The notes beneath the pieces were generated by a model. That model made no database searches. It was not told the DNA's origin and saw only the letters and a program-made list of their open reading frames with translations. Below, in pieces: positions 45,021 to 56,249 of a DNA stretch of 64,000 nucleotides. Each line of letters starts with the position of its first letter. The first letter of the stretch is position 1. Origin of the DNA: Takakia lepidozioides (taxonomy: Eukaryota; Streptophyta; Takakiopsida; Takakiales; Takakiaceae). The stretch spans positions 79,402,756-79,466,755 of the forward strand of contig CM060731.1 in assembly GCA_030704615.1 (NCBI GenBank), in the 5' to 3' direction. A program made the translations under genes and the position numbers.

Positions 45021-45719
45021 AAAGCATGAGCAGAACCCCAAAAAAGAATATTTTTTGCATATTTCTGCGAATATTTCCAGGTTTTCGACCATCCGAACGA
45101 GTTTTTCAGTGTTACAAGTGCACAATTTTCCCTCATCATAGAACAATCAGGTTAGGTTTGGATGCAAAGCTAAGTTCGGGAATTCCCCATATTAATGGAA
45201 ACTCCGGAATACTTTAGCAGGCACCTGACTTGGCTGTATCTAAGGCGAAACGGACATTGCTACAGTGTACACGAGATTCAGCGCAATATTCCTCAGTCGA
45301 GAAGATATACGAGACTGGGTTGCTAGGCCACATATAAGATGTCCTATCTGTATGTTGCAGTATGGAAACCCAAATGGGTCTGACCGGTGCTCCATCATAC
45401 GCCATTGCGACCAACATACCTCTTCTTGGGTTAATGTGCATGAAGCCCTTGCATTTGTGGTTACGTCAATACTGGATATTGAGAATGGTAAGACATCCTT
45501 TTTATAATGTTTTTGTTCAAGCATGATTTGCTTAAATTGGCCGGATTGCCTTTGTTTGTTTTGCATGCAATTATAGATATTTGCATGGTGACGAACCTTT
45601 AATGTCATATATTACATGGTGCATCGTCTTGCGAAATTTCGGTCTGTCCACTAAATTGATGATGTTTCCAGAACCATGCAGATGGTCAGGCGCCTGCTGT
45701 GGAAAGCTCCCAGTGACCA
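45021..45719. other. No gene recognised
   Basis: Contains the probable 5' end of the Ulp1-type gene and mixed sequence. A minus frame (45,240-45,608) shows no domain. Confidence 0.35.
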
Positions 45720-46150
45720 GAGTTAGGACTAGCAAGTGCACATCCCATGCAACTGGTGGACTTTTCGAACATGGGCCGCGACCCCCCTCTCCCCATTGGA
45801 CGCCCCGTCAAACGAATCAAATAATCAATCTTAATAATTGGCCACAAACAAAAATTCGCACTTCCAAGACTAGAGATTCCACGGAACTGCGTAGATGCTT
45901 GAAACATTTCAGGTCACCCCCTCTCTCCATGGGACAGCCCGCATGCATGTTTGAAATAACCTCTTGTAAAAGTTTAGCATGTAGGAGCCCTTCTGATACT
46001 GCACATTCCACAAAACTGCTTGCATGGCTCAAACATTGGGGCGATCCCCCCTGTAGGCAGTGGGGACCCCGTATGCATGTGCCAAACAACCTTCCATTGG
46101 AATTTTTGGGTGAACCACATGAAATACTTGAAAAGAAATGCACTTTGTTG
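45720..46150. repeat. Three diverged ~125-bp tandem units
   Basis: Each unit contains GATTCCAC(G/A)-AACTGC or equivalent, a short spacer, AACAT-n-CCCCC and ATGCATGT, at ~45,770, ~45,900 and ~46,025. They make a long plus-strand frame that I regard as a by-product. Confidence 0.6.
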
Positions 46151-46253
46151 TCACCACATGACATGGCACATGAACCTAGGGCATGGCTGACAGCAGGCAG
46201 GGAATGCGTGGAAACATTGTTGCGAATGTTTGAAGCGGACCTGTCTGGAAAAG

Positions 46254-46480
46254 CTACTGAATGTGGGTGGGACTGTACGCTATGAAGGCATCAGTGTATA
46301 AAGAAGCAATGTATCCCCAGTATGTATCCTCATTACAGGCTTCAACGATTTTTGCGCGCACAATTTCACCGGCTGTGCCGCACATGGAAACAATAAATTC
46401 ATGATTGGATGAATGAAACCACGATGGTCCATTACATACAGGTAATAGTTGCAGGACATGGCCTGCGAATTGCCTGTCAT
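46254..46480 (-). pseudogene. Unknown coding relic (HSSNHEFIVSMCG block)
   Basis: The minus frame reads HSSNHEFIVSMCGTAGEIVR and then DTYWGYIASLYTDAF. It matches the relic at 36,700-37,110. Neighbouring sequence up to 47,146 has no recognised gene. The family is not identified. Confidence 0.4.
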
Positions 46481-47146
46481 TTTCTACAGCGCCACAAAGC
46501 CTGAGTAAATCCCCTTTCTGGGCATGCTCGCCCCATGCAGTGCCGTCATGACCCCCCCCCCCCCGCCACATTCATGTGATGGACACATGAAGGAGTGTAT
46601 GGTGCGGGACAGATGGTGTGGTCAATGCACATTGTGTCCGCCCTTGTCTTTCCCGCCAATGGGTTTTAGCAATGTTCGTTAGGCTTTGACGTATCAATCA
46701 TATCCCCTGCCGATGTACTAGTTATTGAACTGGTGTTATGTTCTGGAACACACGCAATTGTACTTCATGGGATGCCCCTTGAATGTGTGGGGAGTTGTCC
46801 TTGTCATGACGAGCAATTGAAATGCAATGGGCGTCCTGGTCAGTGGAGGTCTACGGTGGAATGCACGCAGTCGTGAATGTGTAACGGGAAATCCATATGA
46901 GTACATGATGACATAAGAGCACGTGAAGGATTTGAACATTCAGACAACCACACCACAATCATGTATTGCAAAAGTCTATGTGATGTGGCGACACAGAAGG
47001 GAAGTATGAGAAACTCGAACAACAATTTGAATATGTCTGAAGCACTCGTCTACACTAGAAATGCCTTCATGTGAATGGGGACAGACTGCAAACTGAAGTA
47101 CAGAACAAAATGTCAGAGCATGCTACAATTGACTGACATGAATGAA

Positions 47147-48177
47147 CTAGAACGGAAGGAGGATATGGGGGTACTCGTCCTCGTCAGGCGCGCCAATTTT
47201 GTCCACGTTGGGCAGCCTATGTGGAGTGTGCCCTTTCAACTCCATTCCAACCAGACGTTGCATCTCCTGCCTCTTGTGAAGAGCATCTTGTACAGGAAAC
47301 CACGTCTTGTCGAACTGCGCATTGCAAATAAGCAAAAAACGGTAAGGAAAGAGGGCTGAAAACATATGAGGCAGCCAAATTGTAGCAGCAGAAATGCAGA
47401 GGTCTTACCGGACCCGCCCCATTTGGACGGGGTTGAACAAACGTTTCATGGAAACACAGGTCAATGTAATGGGTGCAAAAGTAACCACATTCCCAATTCG
47501 AAGGCTGTTGGGGCAAAGGCCGCAACCACCGGGCTGAGGAACATTCCCACTTCCATTCTGGTGATGCAGGGAACAGGCCGCGTAGCACGGCCCACAATTT
47601 AGTGACATATTGGTGGAGGTGACGATCCTTATGTGACTTGTGGACAGAGTTCAGGTTCTGGAACCTGTGAGCCTCCAGAATAAGCACGCTCCAGTGGGAA
47701 CTACAAAAAAACTAACAATATGTGAGCATGTAAAAAACATGTATGTTCAGACATACAAAACGGTAATGGATGGGATAAGGACTTCACATGCGATACACAA
47801 AACAGGCAATGGGGATGAAGAGCACTTACTCATAAAAGACGGGCACAATAAGAGCATGAATGCCAGAAACCATCAAATTCCGGAAACGTTTCTCCTTCCA
47901 TGTTCTTATGGACTCACCTGTACTACCATACTTCTTACAATGCTGTCGAAGTCGCAACCAAGTAGAGGAATGCAAAGCTACATATCTAGACGTTACATGG
48001 TGGGGAAGAGATAAGCCCTTCCACGTAATCCAAAAATCTACCATTCTACAACTAGTCCAACCCCTTGGACGTTGAAGATTATCCATGTCTTCCAGGCGCA
48101 AAGGCACCTGCATAGCTGGAAAATTTGTGAGGAACCACACATCAGTGCTTATGTTGTTGTCTTGTCCATGCCGCCTC
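47147..48177 (-). CDS. Ulp1/C48 cysteine protease-like gene, copy 2
   Basis: Three exons, 48,177-47,830, 47,700-47,409 and 47,314-47,147, with consensus splice sites (GA|GTAAGTG…GTAG|T; CCG|GTAAGA…GCGCAG|T), continue one frame. Motifs: DVWFLTNFPAMQVPLRLEDM, GWTSCRMVDFWITWKGLSLP, SHWSVLILEAHRFQNLNSV, SEWE-like WKWECSSARWLRP, then QPSNWECGYFCTHYIDLCFH, and last exon FDKTWFPVQDALHKRQEMQR. His, Gln and Cys of the Ulp1 triad and oxyanion site are present; the Asp position is Asn (NLNS), as in copy 1. Exon 3 has the same 168-nt length as in copy 1. Upstream exons for an N-terminal part were not found, so it may be a 5'-truncated copy. It would act in the nucleus on SUMO-like conjugates. Confidence 0.7.
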
Positions 48178-48694
48178 CTGCAAACAAATACATTCATGCA
48201 CGTTAGTATGGAAAACACGGTCACTGTACATGATCCACCCACTGTGCACACCCCTAAACGACACCATCAGATATAAATGGTATGCCAATATATGCATGAA
48301 ATCCTTGTATACTGTTTGGTAATACAATCAAGGCTATTGTGCGCCGACATTTTCATGCCTCCGTCATGTGGACGCGTACTGCCACTGTAACAATTGTGAA
48401 GACCCCTCCATCCACCACACATTCCACTTCCCAGTACAAATTTACATGCCTAACATGCACCCATCGTCCAAAATTTTATTGAATGTGAGGCTCCAAATTT
48501 AATTGCGCCGGCATGTCCATATGTCGTGTCTCAAGATCGGCAGCCACCTACCTGTCAACGTGGGTGCATCCGGCACATGACATGAGTAGGACATGACATT
48601 GAGTCCGCATGAGGTGGGCGGGACATGGAGCTATAAGTTGGACATTGGTTGTCCCTTTGCTGATGGTCTTGGGGGGGGTGGGGATGATGTGCTG

Positions 48695-48785
48695 TCACTC
48701 TCGGGGGAAGAGATATCGGTTGTCTCTCGGGGGAAGAGATTGCGGGAGTCTCTCGATGGAAGAGACTGCGCCTGTCTCTTGGGCA
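48695..48785. repeat. Short tandem repeat of CTCTCGGGGGAAGAGA-type imperfect palindromes
   Basis: Three units with a period of ~26 bp, each with a CTCTC arm and a GAGA arm. They lie ~400 bp upstream of the ORF at 49,172. A role is not known. Confidence 0.65.
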
Positions 48786-49171
48786 CATCAGCAGCAGTTG
48801 TCATTCTCGGACGCACCGGATTGGGCACTATATGAGCATCAATGCATGATGAGCATCCCACACCTCTCATTTGGGTTTGCTGCACCCATGCACTTTCCCG
48901 TCTGCTCTTCCCTTCTGCTGCAGGTTTTTAGTTTTTGCTCTTGCTTGTGCTCCGGAGTATTTGGTTTTCATTGTGCCCTTCTTTCCCTTCTGGTACATGC
49001 TTTTGATATTTCTTCTCTGCAGCACCTACTTTTCCCTCACCCAGTTCTGTCGTTGTGCAGCCGAGTTTTTTTGTCTTTGAATCACTATACATTTTTTTCT
49101 CTTATTTCTGCTCATAAGACATTCCATTACACATACCGTTATTTCATTACTTCCGCCATCCCCATCTGACA

Positions 49172-49609
49172 ATGGACTCTGAGGCCCTTGTGAGCTCAAT
49201 CATCGAGAAAGGCCTTATTGCTTGCTACGCGTTGCCTTGCGACGACATCAGAGTTAATGTTTTGCGCCACATTCAGAGCTATGAAGGGTAGGACAAAGTT
49301 TGGATATACAGAGGGGACAAGGGCGTTCGAACCATGGTCGTTGAGCTGGGGGAGCTGGAGCACGTGTACACGATGGATGAGGAGGAGCAGATCGCCGTCA
49401 TCCTCCTGCATGTGCTACTGGGGGAGGTGGACAGGCTTGTCTTCCGCACATACAAATCAATGGGGCAGAGGTATGAGGGCATGTATATCAAGCATGGGGA
49501 GCACATTTTCATGGACGCTCCGTGGATGCAGGCCATAATTCAAAGAATTCCCCCTTCGAAGAGGCATATCGTGCAAGTAGATTCGTCTGCAGTGTATGGT
49601 GCAGAGTAG
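49172..49609 (+). pseudogene. Unknown ORF, 145 codons, interrupted by one TAG
   Basis: ATG at 49,172 (MDSEALVSSIIEKGLIACYA) is followed by 39 codons, TAG at 49,289-49,291, and the same frame continues (DKVWIYRGDKGVRTMVVELG … YEGMYIKHGEHIFMDAPWM … HIVQVDSSAVYGAE) to TAG at 49,607. The continuity suggests one gene with a CAG to TAG change. Alternatively GGGTAGG is a splice junction. No known domain. It lies between the Ulp1-type gene and the palindrome region. Confidence 0.45.
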
Positions 49610-49797
49610 GCGTGGACTTTGCTGTCCATAGACACCAGATTGGGTCATTTTTTGACTCTGTAGGTGTTTGGTCTTTCATAGTAATTCGAGACAATGTGGA
49701 CAAGTCATAATCCAAGCAACTCTGTGTAAAGAGAAGTTTCAGATTACATGCGGAATGTTTGAGCATGGAATGTAATCTTTCCTATAAATGCACCTAA

Positions 49798-50034
49798 ATG
49801 AAACGTTGGAAATGGATTTCCATGTATGGTGTTTGTGTTGTTGTTTGTGTGCTGTTTTCAACCAATGTACTTGATTCAGAACTGCTTGAGGTCTGCTGCC
49901 ACTTCATGTGGTCTTACTGGCAAGTTATTGCCTTCATTTTAGTTGGCATATGGCTCATTAGTCTTATCCGCAAGAACACCAATTATTTGGTCTTCTGGGG
50001 AAGGCGATCACCCTATAGAAATGGCAGAGGTTGA
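49798..50034 (+). CDS. Small hypothetical protein with two hydrophobic segments
   Basis: A 78-codon frame starting at ATG 49,798, with MYGVCVVVCVLFSTNVL and WQVIAFILVGIWLISLI as possible membrane helices. CCTATAAATG lies just 20 bp upstream, too close for a normal TATA box. No family recognised; the frame may be accidental. Confidence 0.25.
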   Translation: MKRWKWISMYGVCVVVCVLFSTNVLDSELLEVCCHFMWSYWQVIAFILVGIWLISLIRKNTNYLVFWGRRSPYRNGRG

Positions 50035-50164
50035 GGACTGAGAGGAAGTTGAGAGGGGTGCGATGGGCATCTTGGAGAACGACGAAAGGTACATAATGCT
50101 GCTACAATGCTCAGGTTCGGGGAATTTTCTGGTAAAAATAGTACCAGGTAAAATACTGCCACTT

Positions 50165-51145
50165 AAGCAGCCACGTCGCCGACACGGTGGCGGTGGCAAA
50201 TACATTTTGAAAATTAACAAAATGAACGCGACCGCCAATTATGGCGGTCGCTTTGTTTTCGAAATTAAAAAAGAAATAGCGACCGTCATATTTGGCGGTC
50301 ACTTCAATTTATTTAAAAAAAAAAGCAAGATTGGCGGTCGCACTGGCGGTCGCTTTATTTTCGAATTAAAAAAAGAAATAGCGACCGTTATCTTGGCGGT
50401 CGCTTCAATTTATTTTTAAAAAAAAACAAGATTGGCGGTCGCCTAATTTAAAAAAAGAAAACAAGCGACTGCCGTATTGGCGGTCGCACAATTTTGTAAA
50501 TATGTACAGAACAAGCGACTGCTATATGGCGGTCGGATAATTTCAAAAATATATTAAAAAAACAATGACCGCCATTGGGCGGTCGTTTAATTTAAAAAAT
50601 ATATAGAAAAACAAACGACCGCCATATGGCGGTCAGTAAATTTAAAATTATATAAATAAAACAAGCGACATATGAAAATAAAAGCGACCGCCACACCGGT
50701 GGTCGCCTGTTTTAAAACAGTACAATATTTGTGATCATCAAACCGGCGGTCGCGTCAATTTTAAAATATATATTAAGCTTAAGCGACCGTCAGCCTGGAG
50801 GTCGCTTAAACTTGAAAATATAAAGATTAAAAACGACCGCCTTACTGGCGGTCACGTTTTTTTTTAAATATTAAAAATAAAAGCGACCACCATATTGGCG
50901 GTCGCTTTATTTTAAATATATTAGCAAATGAAGCGACCGCCATACCGGCAGTCGCATTATATTTTGAAATTTAAAACAATAGCGACTGCCATACGGGCGG
51001 TCGCTTAAATTTAAAAATATACAAAATAGAAGTGACCGCAATATTGCACAAAATGAAAGGAAATAAAAGCGACCGCAGTAGTGGCGGTCGCTTGTTTTTC
51101 ATAAAAAAAATATAAATAGCGACCGTAGTATTAGCGGTCGCTTAA
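50165..51145. repeat. Palindrome array 1: ~19 GCGACCGCC/GGCGGTCGC units every ~50 bp
   Basis: Units start near 50,228, 50,279, 50,333, 50,382, 50,434, 50,465, 50,515, 50,567, 50,614, 50,676, 50,730, 50,781, 50,833, 50,883, 50,932, 50,982, 51,033, 51,069 and 51,118. Each full unit is an inverted repeat GCGACCGCC-N4-6-GGCGGTCGC of about 23 bp, separated by ~27 bp of A/T-rich sequence. Some units keep only one arm. Most variants are CCG to CTG or CGG to CAG, as expected of CpG decay. The array ends ~110 bp before the TATA box of the BED/hAT gene. Confidence 0.93.
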
Positions 51146-51251
51146 TTTCAAAATTATAACAAATATGGTTGTACAGCATTTTTCTGGTGTGCGCTATTGG
51201 TTCGTCATTTATTCATTTCACTTTCATTTCACTTTCATCCTTCTTGGATCA

Positions 51252-51260
51252 TATATAAGG
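51252..51260 (+). promoter_or_regulatory. TATA box of the BED/hAT-derived gene
   Basis: TATATAAGG, ~70 bp upstream of the first codons and ~110 bp downstream of palindrome array 1. Confidence 0.6.
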
Positions 51261-51330
51261 GATGAGGGTCACCAAACTCCTCACTTCTTTTGACGTAAAC
51301 ACTTGAGATTGCTTTGGATGTTCTCTTCCA

Positions 51331-53434
51331 TTGAACGAGAGTGTAGCCCAAGAGGAGAATGCGCACATTTTCCCGTTGTGGCTTCCACCAAAGCTACTTC
51401 AGCAGATTGTGTATAAGCTCAACACTACAATCCACATCGATCCACTTGGGTTGCTGATAGGTGTAGAAATGTTGGGCTATCGCATTGCACTCTATATTCA
51501 CAACATATTCATTTATAGGTGACTGTTTTTTGTTGCTTACATCGCTAGGGCCCAGGGGAGTGGATATTGGGTGAAGATGAGGGAGGAATGGAGCCCTTGG
51601 TATACGACGGTCCCGAACACTGTCAGTGCCACTGGTAGTGTTGAGTGCAACCTATGTGGATTAAAGCTTTATTATCGTAAGAATCGGTTGCTCGCTCACC
51701 TCGGCTATAAAGGTGTGAAGAGCATCGGGGTGGGTTTATGCCCTAAAACATTTATGCGGGTAAAAAACCACTTTGCCCAGTGTGGAAGCAATATTCCAAT
51801 GTCTTTGGATCTAGACATGACCTCTGAGTAGGACACTCCATCTTCCCGTCAGGATGCCCCGATTAGTACCAAGGGCGACTCTTGTGAGGCTTTGGGTGTC
51901 CTTGGACAAGTGGGTTGTGCCGAAGCAATACCTGCTTCAACACCTCTTTGTACCCCTACTCTTCAACGGAGTAGAGGATTACGGCAGCAATCCATGTAGG
52001 AAGGTCTTAACTTGTCTTCGAAAAGACAGTTGGATAAAAAATGGGCGCAATTTTTCTTCGATGCCAACATACCATTTAATGTGGCAAAGCGACATTTATT
52101 TCTGTCGTTAGAGCAACCTCGTCATAGTAAAGAAAACTGGAAAATGGCAGGTGAGAGAGAAAGAGCTCAATATGTTGCCACATGAATGGTGGGATCTGAT
52201 TGGAGCTGAAGCAAGAACATTGGCTTCCATTGCGAAGCGTATTCTTGCTCAAGTGTGCTCTTCCTCATTTTGCGAACGCAATTGGAGCAGTTACTCATTT
52301 GTTCACAACAAGATTCGCAATACGTTGAATCCCGCGAGGGTTGACAAATTGGTGTATGTATATACCAATTGCCGACTGCTACGTGAGAGAGCAGCGGATG
52401 ATGCTACAGCATGGTATGAGAGGAATTTGCATTCCGAATAGTCTGCTTCTGAGGTAGATTTGATGAGTGACGATACTGAGCCTCAGAGAGAATCATCTGC
52501 CGATGATAGTGAAGATGGATCCGATGATGCTCCCGAAAATGCGTATGATCCGTTTACATTCACAGAGGAAGATGCTTATATCCAGTCGACCTTTGATGAC
52601 CTACTTGAAGAAATGCGTATCGTAGATGAAGGTGAAGCTGCAATTGTGTCATCCCCAGACCCTCAAAATGAAGTTGGGGTCGACCCTCGCCCCCCACTAC
52701 ATGCTGAAGCCACCGGTAGTGCCCCAATGGAGCTTAGGGGTGATGAACTTCCAGGACCGAACGACGTACGCAACCCTGTTCATACAAACAATGGTGTCGA
52801 ACCCATTGTACAGTCAACGGGACGGGATCATGCCTCACCGATACGACCAGGTCCATCACAATGTCAAAACCGATCCAGCTCCCCATCAACACAACGGGCA
52901 TTAAGGAACAACATGGTTGATCTGTTTTCCACACGCACGCATCATTCTGCTGCATTGGACCGAGCGGAAGTTGAAGCCTTGGATGATGACAATCTGCCAC
53001 TACAATTCCACCTTAACCGACGATGTGTTGCGCAACAAACCCGTGGTTCCTCACATGCCGGACCATCTAATGCCGGTCCATCTCGGGCAGACCCCCCTCC
53101 GGTACCTCCTTCAAGACCACCTTTGATTGCGTCCCAAGTCCATAAACGACAGAGAACAGTCCAACCTTTTGTAAGCGATCGGCCCACAAACAGGCCAGAT
53201 ACCGTGGATGATATTCAAGACCGGAGTGGGAGTCGACCTTAGAGAGAACTAAATGTGGTTCGAGGTCGCTTGCAGATTCAAAGGCCCGGACATATGAGGT
53301 CGGATAGGGAGGGCGATTCCAGCACTGATTATGGCAATGGTGGTGAAGTCGAGGGTGACCTGGATTTTCAACCCATCGGAGCATTAGGATTAGGATCTTC
53401 TTTGTCCCGCCGTCGAAGCAGTAGAAGGAATTGA
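51331..53434 (+). pseudogene. BED zinc finger / hAT transposase relative lacking the catalytic core
   Basis: Two frames cover ~700 codons. The BED-type finger is VECNLCGLKLYYRKNRLLAH with Cys near residue 156 (NHFAQC). KKWAQFFFDANIPFNVA is the conserved hAT N-terminal block. Near 52,110-52,150 the frame changes and the sequence passes directly to the hAT dimerisation region (LPHEWWDLIGAEARTLASIA, CERNWSSYSFVHNKIRNTL, VYVYTNCRLL). The RNase H-like DDE core that normally lies between is absent. A long acidic, then Pro/Arg-rich tail ends at TGA 53,432. In-frame stops: TGA 51,520, TAG 51,829, 51,997, 52,439 and 53,240; coding resumes at once after each. The first codon is TTG; an ATG may have been lost. 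It could bind DNA but not transpose. Confidence 0.75.
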
Positions 53435-54020
53435 AGCAAAACAGCTATAGGCATGCATCAGCACATTTTAGTAGACATGTTTATATTTCTGTAGTGAAGT
53501 AATACCAGTGTGATCATTGTCACTATGAGTATTTGTATTGATGTTGTGTATGTGTTGGAAAATAAAAGATGTTGCCCATGTGTATACCAGCCAAAATGTC
53601 GCCCAAAGGCATCGTCACTTGCTCATGTTTGTGTTCGATGATTTGCTTGTGGAATGGAAATCAATTGTGCCATGCTTCCAACTCTGCATTCATTTTTATT
53701 TTAATGCAACGACCGACATCACTGGCGGTCGCATTTGTTTTTCTTCTTTGTAAATACCGTGAACACGATGTAATAACGATCGTCTTTTGTTTCTTCGTAA
53801 AATTACTGGTGGTCGCTTTAATTTCTGTTTTAAAAAAAAAATCCAACGACCGCCAATAGTTGCGGTCGGTTGTTTTTTTAATTTTAAAAAATGAATCGAC
53901 CGTCATATTTTGCAGTTGTTTTTTTGGGATTTTTAAATGGAGCGACCGCCAAGGTGGCGGTCGCTTCTACGAAGTGTGCCCTGCGCATGGAACGAGGAAT
54001 GAGGCGGGGGGAGGGGGGCA

Positions 54021-54026
54021 TATAAG
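54021..54026 (+). promoter_or_regulatory. TATA box in promoter-like module 1
   Basis: TATAAG in GGGGGGCATATAAGCTCGG. The matching word in module 2 is at 54,269-54,274. Confidence 0.5.
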
Positions 54027-54268
54027 CTCGGACTCATTCTCCCCTCATTTCCATTTCAGGTGGTCGTTTGAAGTTTTTTTTTGTTTTTATAAATGCAGCG
54101 ACCGCCATTACTGGCGGTCGTTTTTTTTTTTTTTTTTGCGAAATGGAGCGACCGCCATTTGTGGCAGTCATTTTTTTTTGTTTTTAAATGGAGCGACCGC
54201 CAAGGTGGCGGTTGCTTCTACGAGGTCTGCCCTGCGCGTGGAGTGAAGAATGAAGGGGGGGGGGGGCA

Positions 54269-54274
54269 TATAAG
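54269..54274 (+). promoter_or_regulatory. TATA box in promoter-like module 2
   Basis: TATAAG in GGGGCATATAAGCTCCC, ~455 bp before the RING gene's first ATG. It is the nearest TATA box of this module type. Confidence 0.5.
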
Positions 54275-54728
54275 CTCCCAGTCATTCTCCCCTCACTTGC
54301 ATTACTGGCAATTTTTGTTTTTATAAAATGCAGCGACCGCCATTTCTGGAGGTCGCTGTAATGGTTATTTTTTTAAATGCAGCGACCGCCATTATTGGCG
54401 GCGGTCGTTTTTTATTTATTTAAATGGAGTGACCACGAAGGTGGCGGTCGCTTCTACGAGGTCTGTCCTGCGCGTGGAGCGAGGAATGAGGGGGGGATAT
54501 ACACGGCGGTCGCTTTACTTTATTTACTTTACTTTTATTTTAATTATTTTGGAAATGAAGCGACCACCGTTACTGGCGGTCGCTTTTTTGTTTTTTGGAG
54601 GAAAATTTATTCTACAAAATTAACTTTTAAGAACTATTTTGACATCTACTCAAACTCGTTTAGGATGAAGGGTTTAGAGTTACGTCTTATTAGTAAACCT
54701 CGTTTAGTGTTGCTCCGATTGTTGCAGA

Positions 54729-56224
54729 ATGGCAGAGGGCTAGGACGATGACCGTCATGGAAGAGATGACCCCAATGAACATGGACCGCCCCCTAAGAAA
54801 ATCAAAGGGTCAAGGCAAGACTTGAATTGGTATATGGTGACCCTAGCATACTAACAGAAGAGGGCTGGGAGGATGTTCCAGAAGAATTCAGGTGGCCGAT
54901 GGCGAAATGTAAAAAATTCGTGAAATGGTACCACATCAATCGATTGTGGCCTTTGGATAGGCATGACGTGCAAACCGGAAACAATTACGCAGAGTCCAGA
55001 TCTTGCACGAACTTGCATTTCCAGCATAGAGCGAATGAGGTGCATTGCACATTGTGGGGTCAACCTCTCTTAAAGGGCCAAATCCCGTACACCTTGGCAG
55101 CCATATTGTACGTGGAGGTCATACTCTTGTGTCCAGTGAATTGACAAACTGCTAGTAGGAGGAACGCAAGGTTGTTATATGATTTGGAGTACATCCCGGA
55201 CACGTTCGGAATACAACCGGCTGCAACGTTAGAGGAACCACTGGCGGAAAGAGACCAGCGAATCAGGACCCTGCAGGACCGACTAGATTGGCAAACATTG
55301 CGTATAGCCGAGTTGGAAGCTAGATTGCAAGACATGCGTCCAAACAATGAAAGCACTGTTGTCCACAATGAGGATCGAACAAACGTCGTGGACATGGACG
55401 CGGAGTTTGTGATGCCCGATCGCAGTATTGACCTCATCATTCACGAAATTACGGACGTCCTTGACCCTGTGGCCGATGAAACCATGGTTGAGGAACAGCG
55501 AATTGCGGATGAGAGAATGATGAAAGGAAAAGAACCAGTACTGGAAACCGGGGAATGCTCGAGGGTCGCCATTCAATCCGAGATGTACCCGATATTAGAT
55601 GTCGACCGCGTTACAAAAGAGCGGGACATTGCTATGGCAACTGCATGGCGCTTGTCCAAAACGCTGGAGATTCGGGCATGGGTCCCATTGAATGGCGATT
55701 GAGAGAATTAGATACAATGGGCGATCCATTTGACCTCCAGAGAAGCACGGGTAGAGCGGGCACTGTCAGGCTTGCAACGTGTCGCATGCATGTCGAACCG
55801 TAGCGTGGATAGCATTTATGCCAACATGCAAAGATATAACAATCTCCGCATCGCATCAAGCGTGTTCGCCGGGTATACCAATTGGGCAGATGTGGATTCT
55901 ATGTTCGATCGATATGAGCACAGAATTTTGGGGTCAAACAGAAGCATAAACTGGGAATTGGAGATAGAAGAAGAGTGGGACACCACAATAAAGATGACCA
56001 ACCTCATAAAACCGGCCCAGAGAGAAGAGATACCACGAGGCGTTTTGCCGTCATGGATATCAGATGACACAGTTTGTTCGATGTGTAGGAATCCATACGG
56101 CCCAGAGGGACGTCATGTGTTTGGATCATGTGGACATATGTTCCATCTCACATGTCTTATCCCACAAGCCTTGCGGATGAGCGCTTGCCCAGAATGTCGT
56201 GCATCAATCCATCGCCGTTTCTAG
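54729..56224 (+). pseudogene. Coiled-coil protein with C-terminal RING-H2 finger
   Basis: A short N-terminal frame from ATG 54,729 contains a basic patch (PPPKKIKGSRQ). After a frame change the frame from 54,827 runs to 56,224 through TGA 55,142, TGA 55,700 and TAG 55,709. Segments: RWPMAKCKKFVKWYHINRLW; a coiled coil (RDQRIRTLQDRLDWQ, IAELEARLQDM); an acidic middle; and a C-terminal RING-H2 (CSMC…SCGHMFHLTC…CPEC) with all eight metal ligands. RING-H2 proteins are mostly E3 ubiquitin ligases that bind an E2 enzyme. The rest matches no family I know. It lies downstream of palindrome array 2, so probably shares control with the other array-linked genes. Confidence 0.7.
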
Positions 56225-56249
56225 GAGCTGGTGGGCTTTGGAAGAACGG

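Larger units (their letters stand above)
53700..54590. repeat. Palindrome array 2, with three ~120-bp promoter-like modules
   Basis: About 12 units of the GCGACCGCC/GGCGGTCGC palindrome (for example at 53,941, 54,097, 54,147, 54,193, 54,332, 54,382 and 54,560). Three begin longer modules at 53,935, 54,186 and 54,421 that share palindrome, CTTCTACGA(A/G)G, CTGCGC(A/G)TGGA, a G-run and, in the first two, CATATAAGCTC followed by TCATTCTCCCCTCA. The third module lacks the TATA word. The array lies between the BED/hAT gene and the RING gene. Confidence 0.9.

Noticed and set aside
45581-46285. 235-codon plus-strand frame
   Set aside because: It consists of three ~125-bp tandem units and has no recognisable domain; it looks like a by-product of the repeat.
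50022-50419. Plus-strand frame running through the first palindromes
   Set aside because: The repeated GGRF/ATVI peptides are simply the palindromes translated; it starts with an interrupted MAEVED frame and lacks independent support.
50165-51145. CRISPR-like look of array 1 (short palindromic repeats at regular ~50-bp spacing)
   Set aside because: The units are diverged, the spacers are A/T-rich low-complexity sequence and not unique captured segments, there are no cas genes, and the DNA is plant nuclear.
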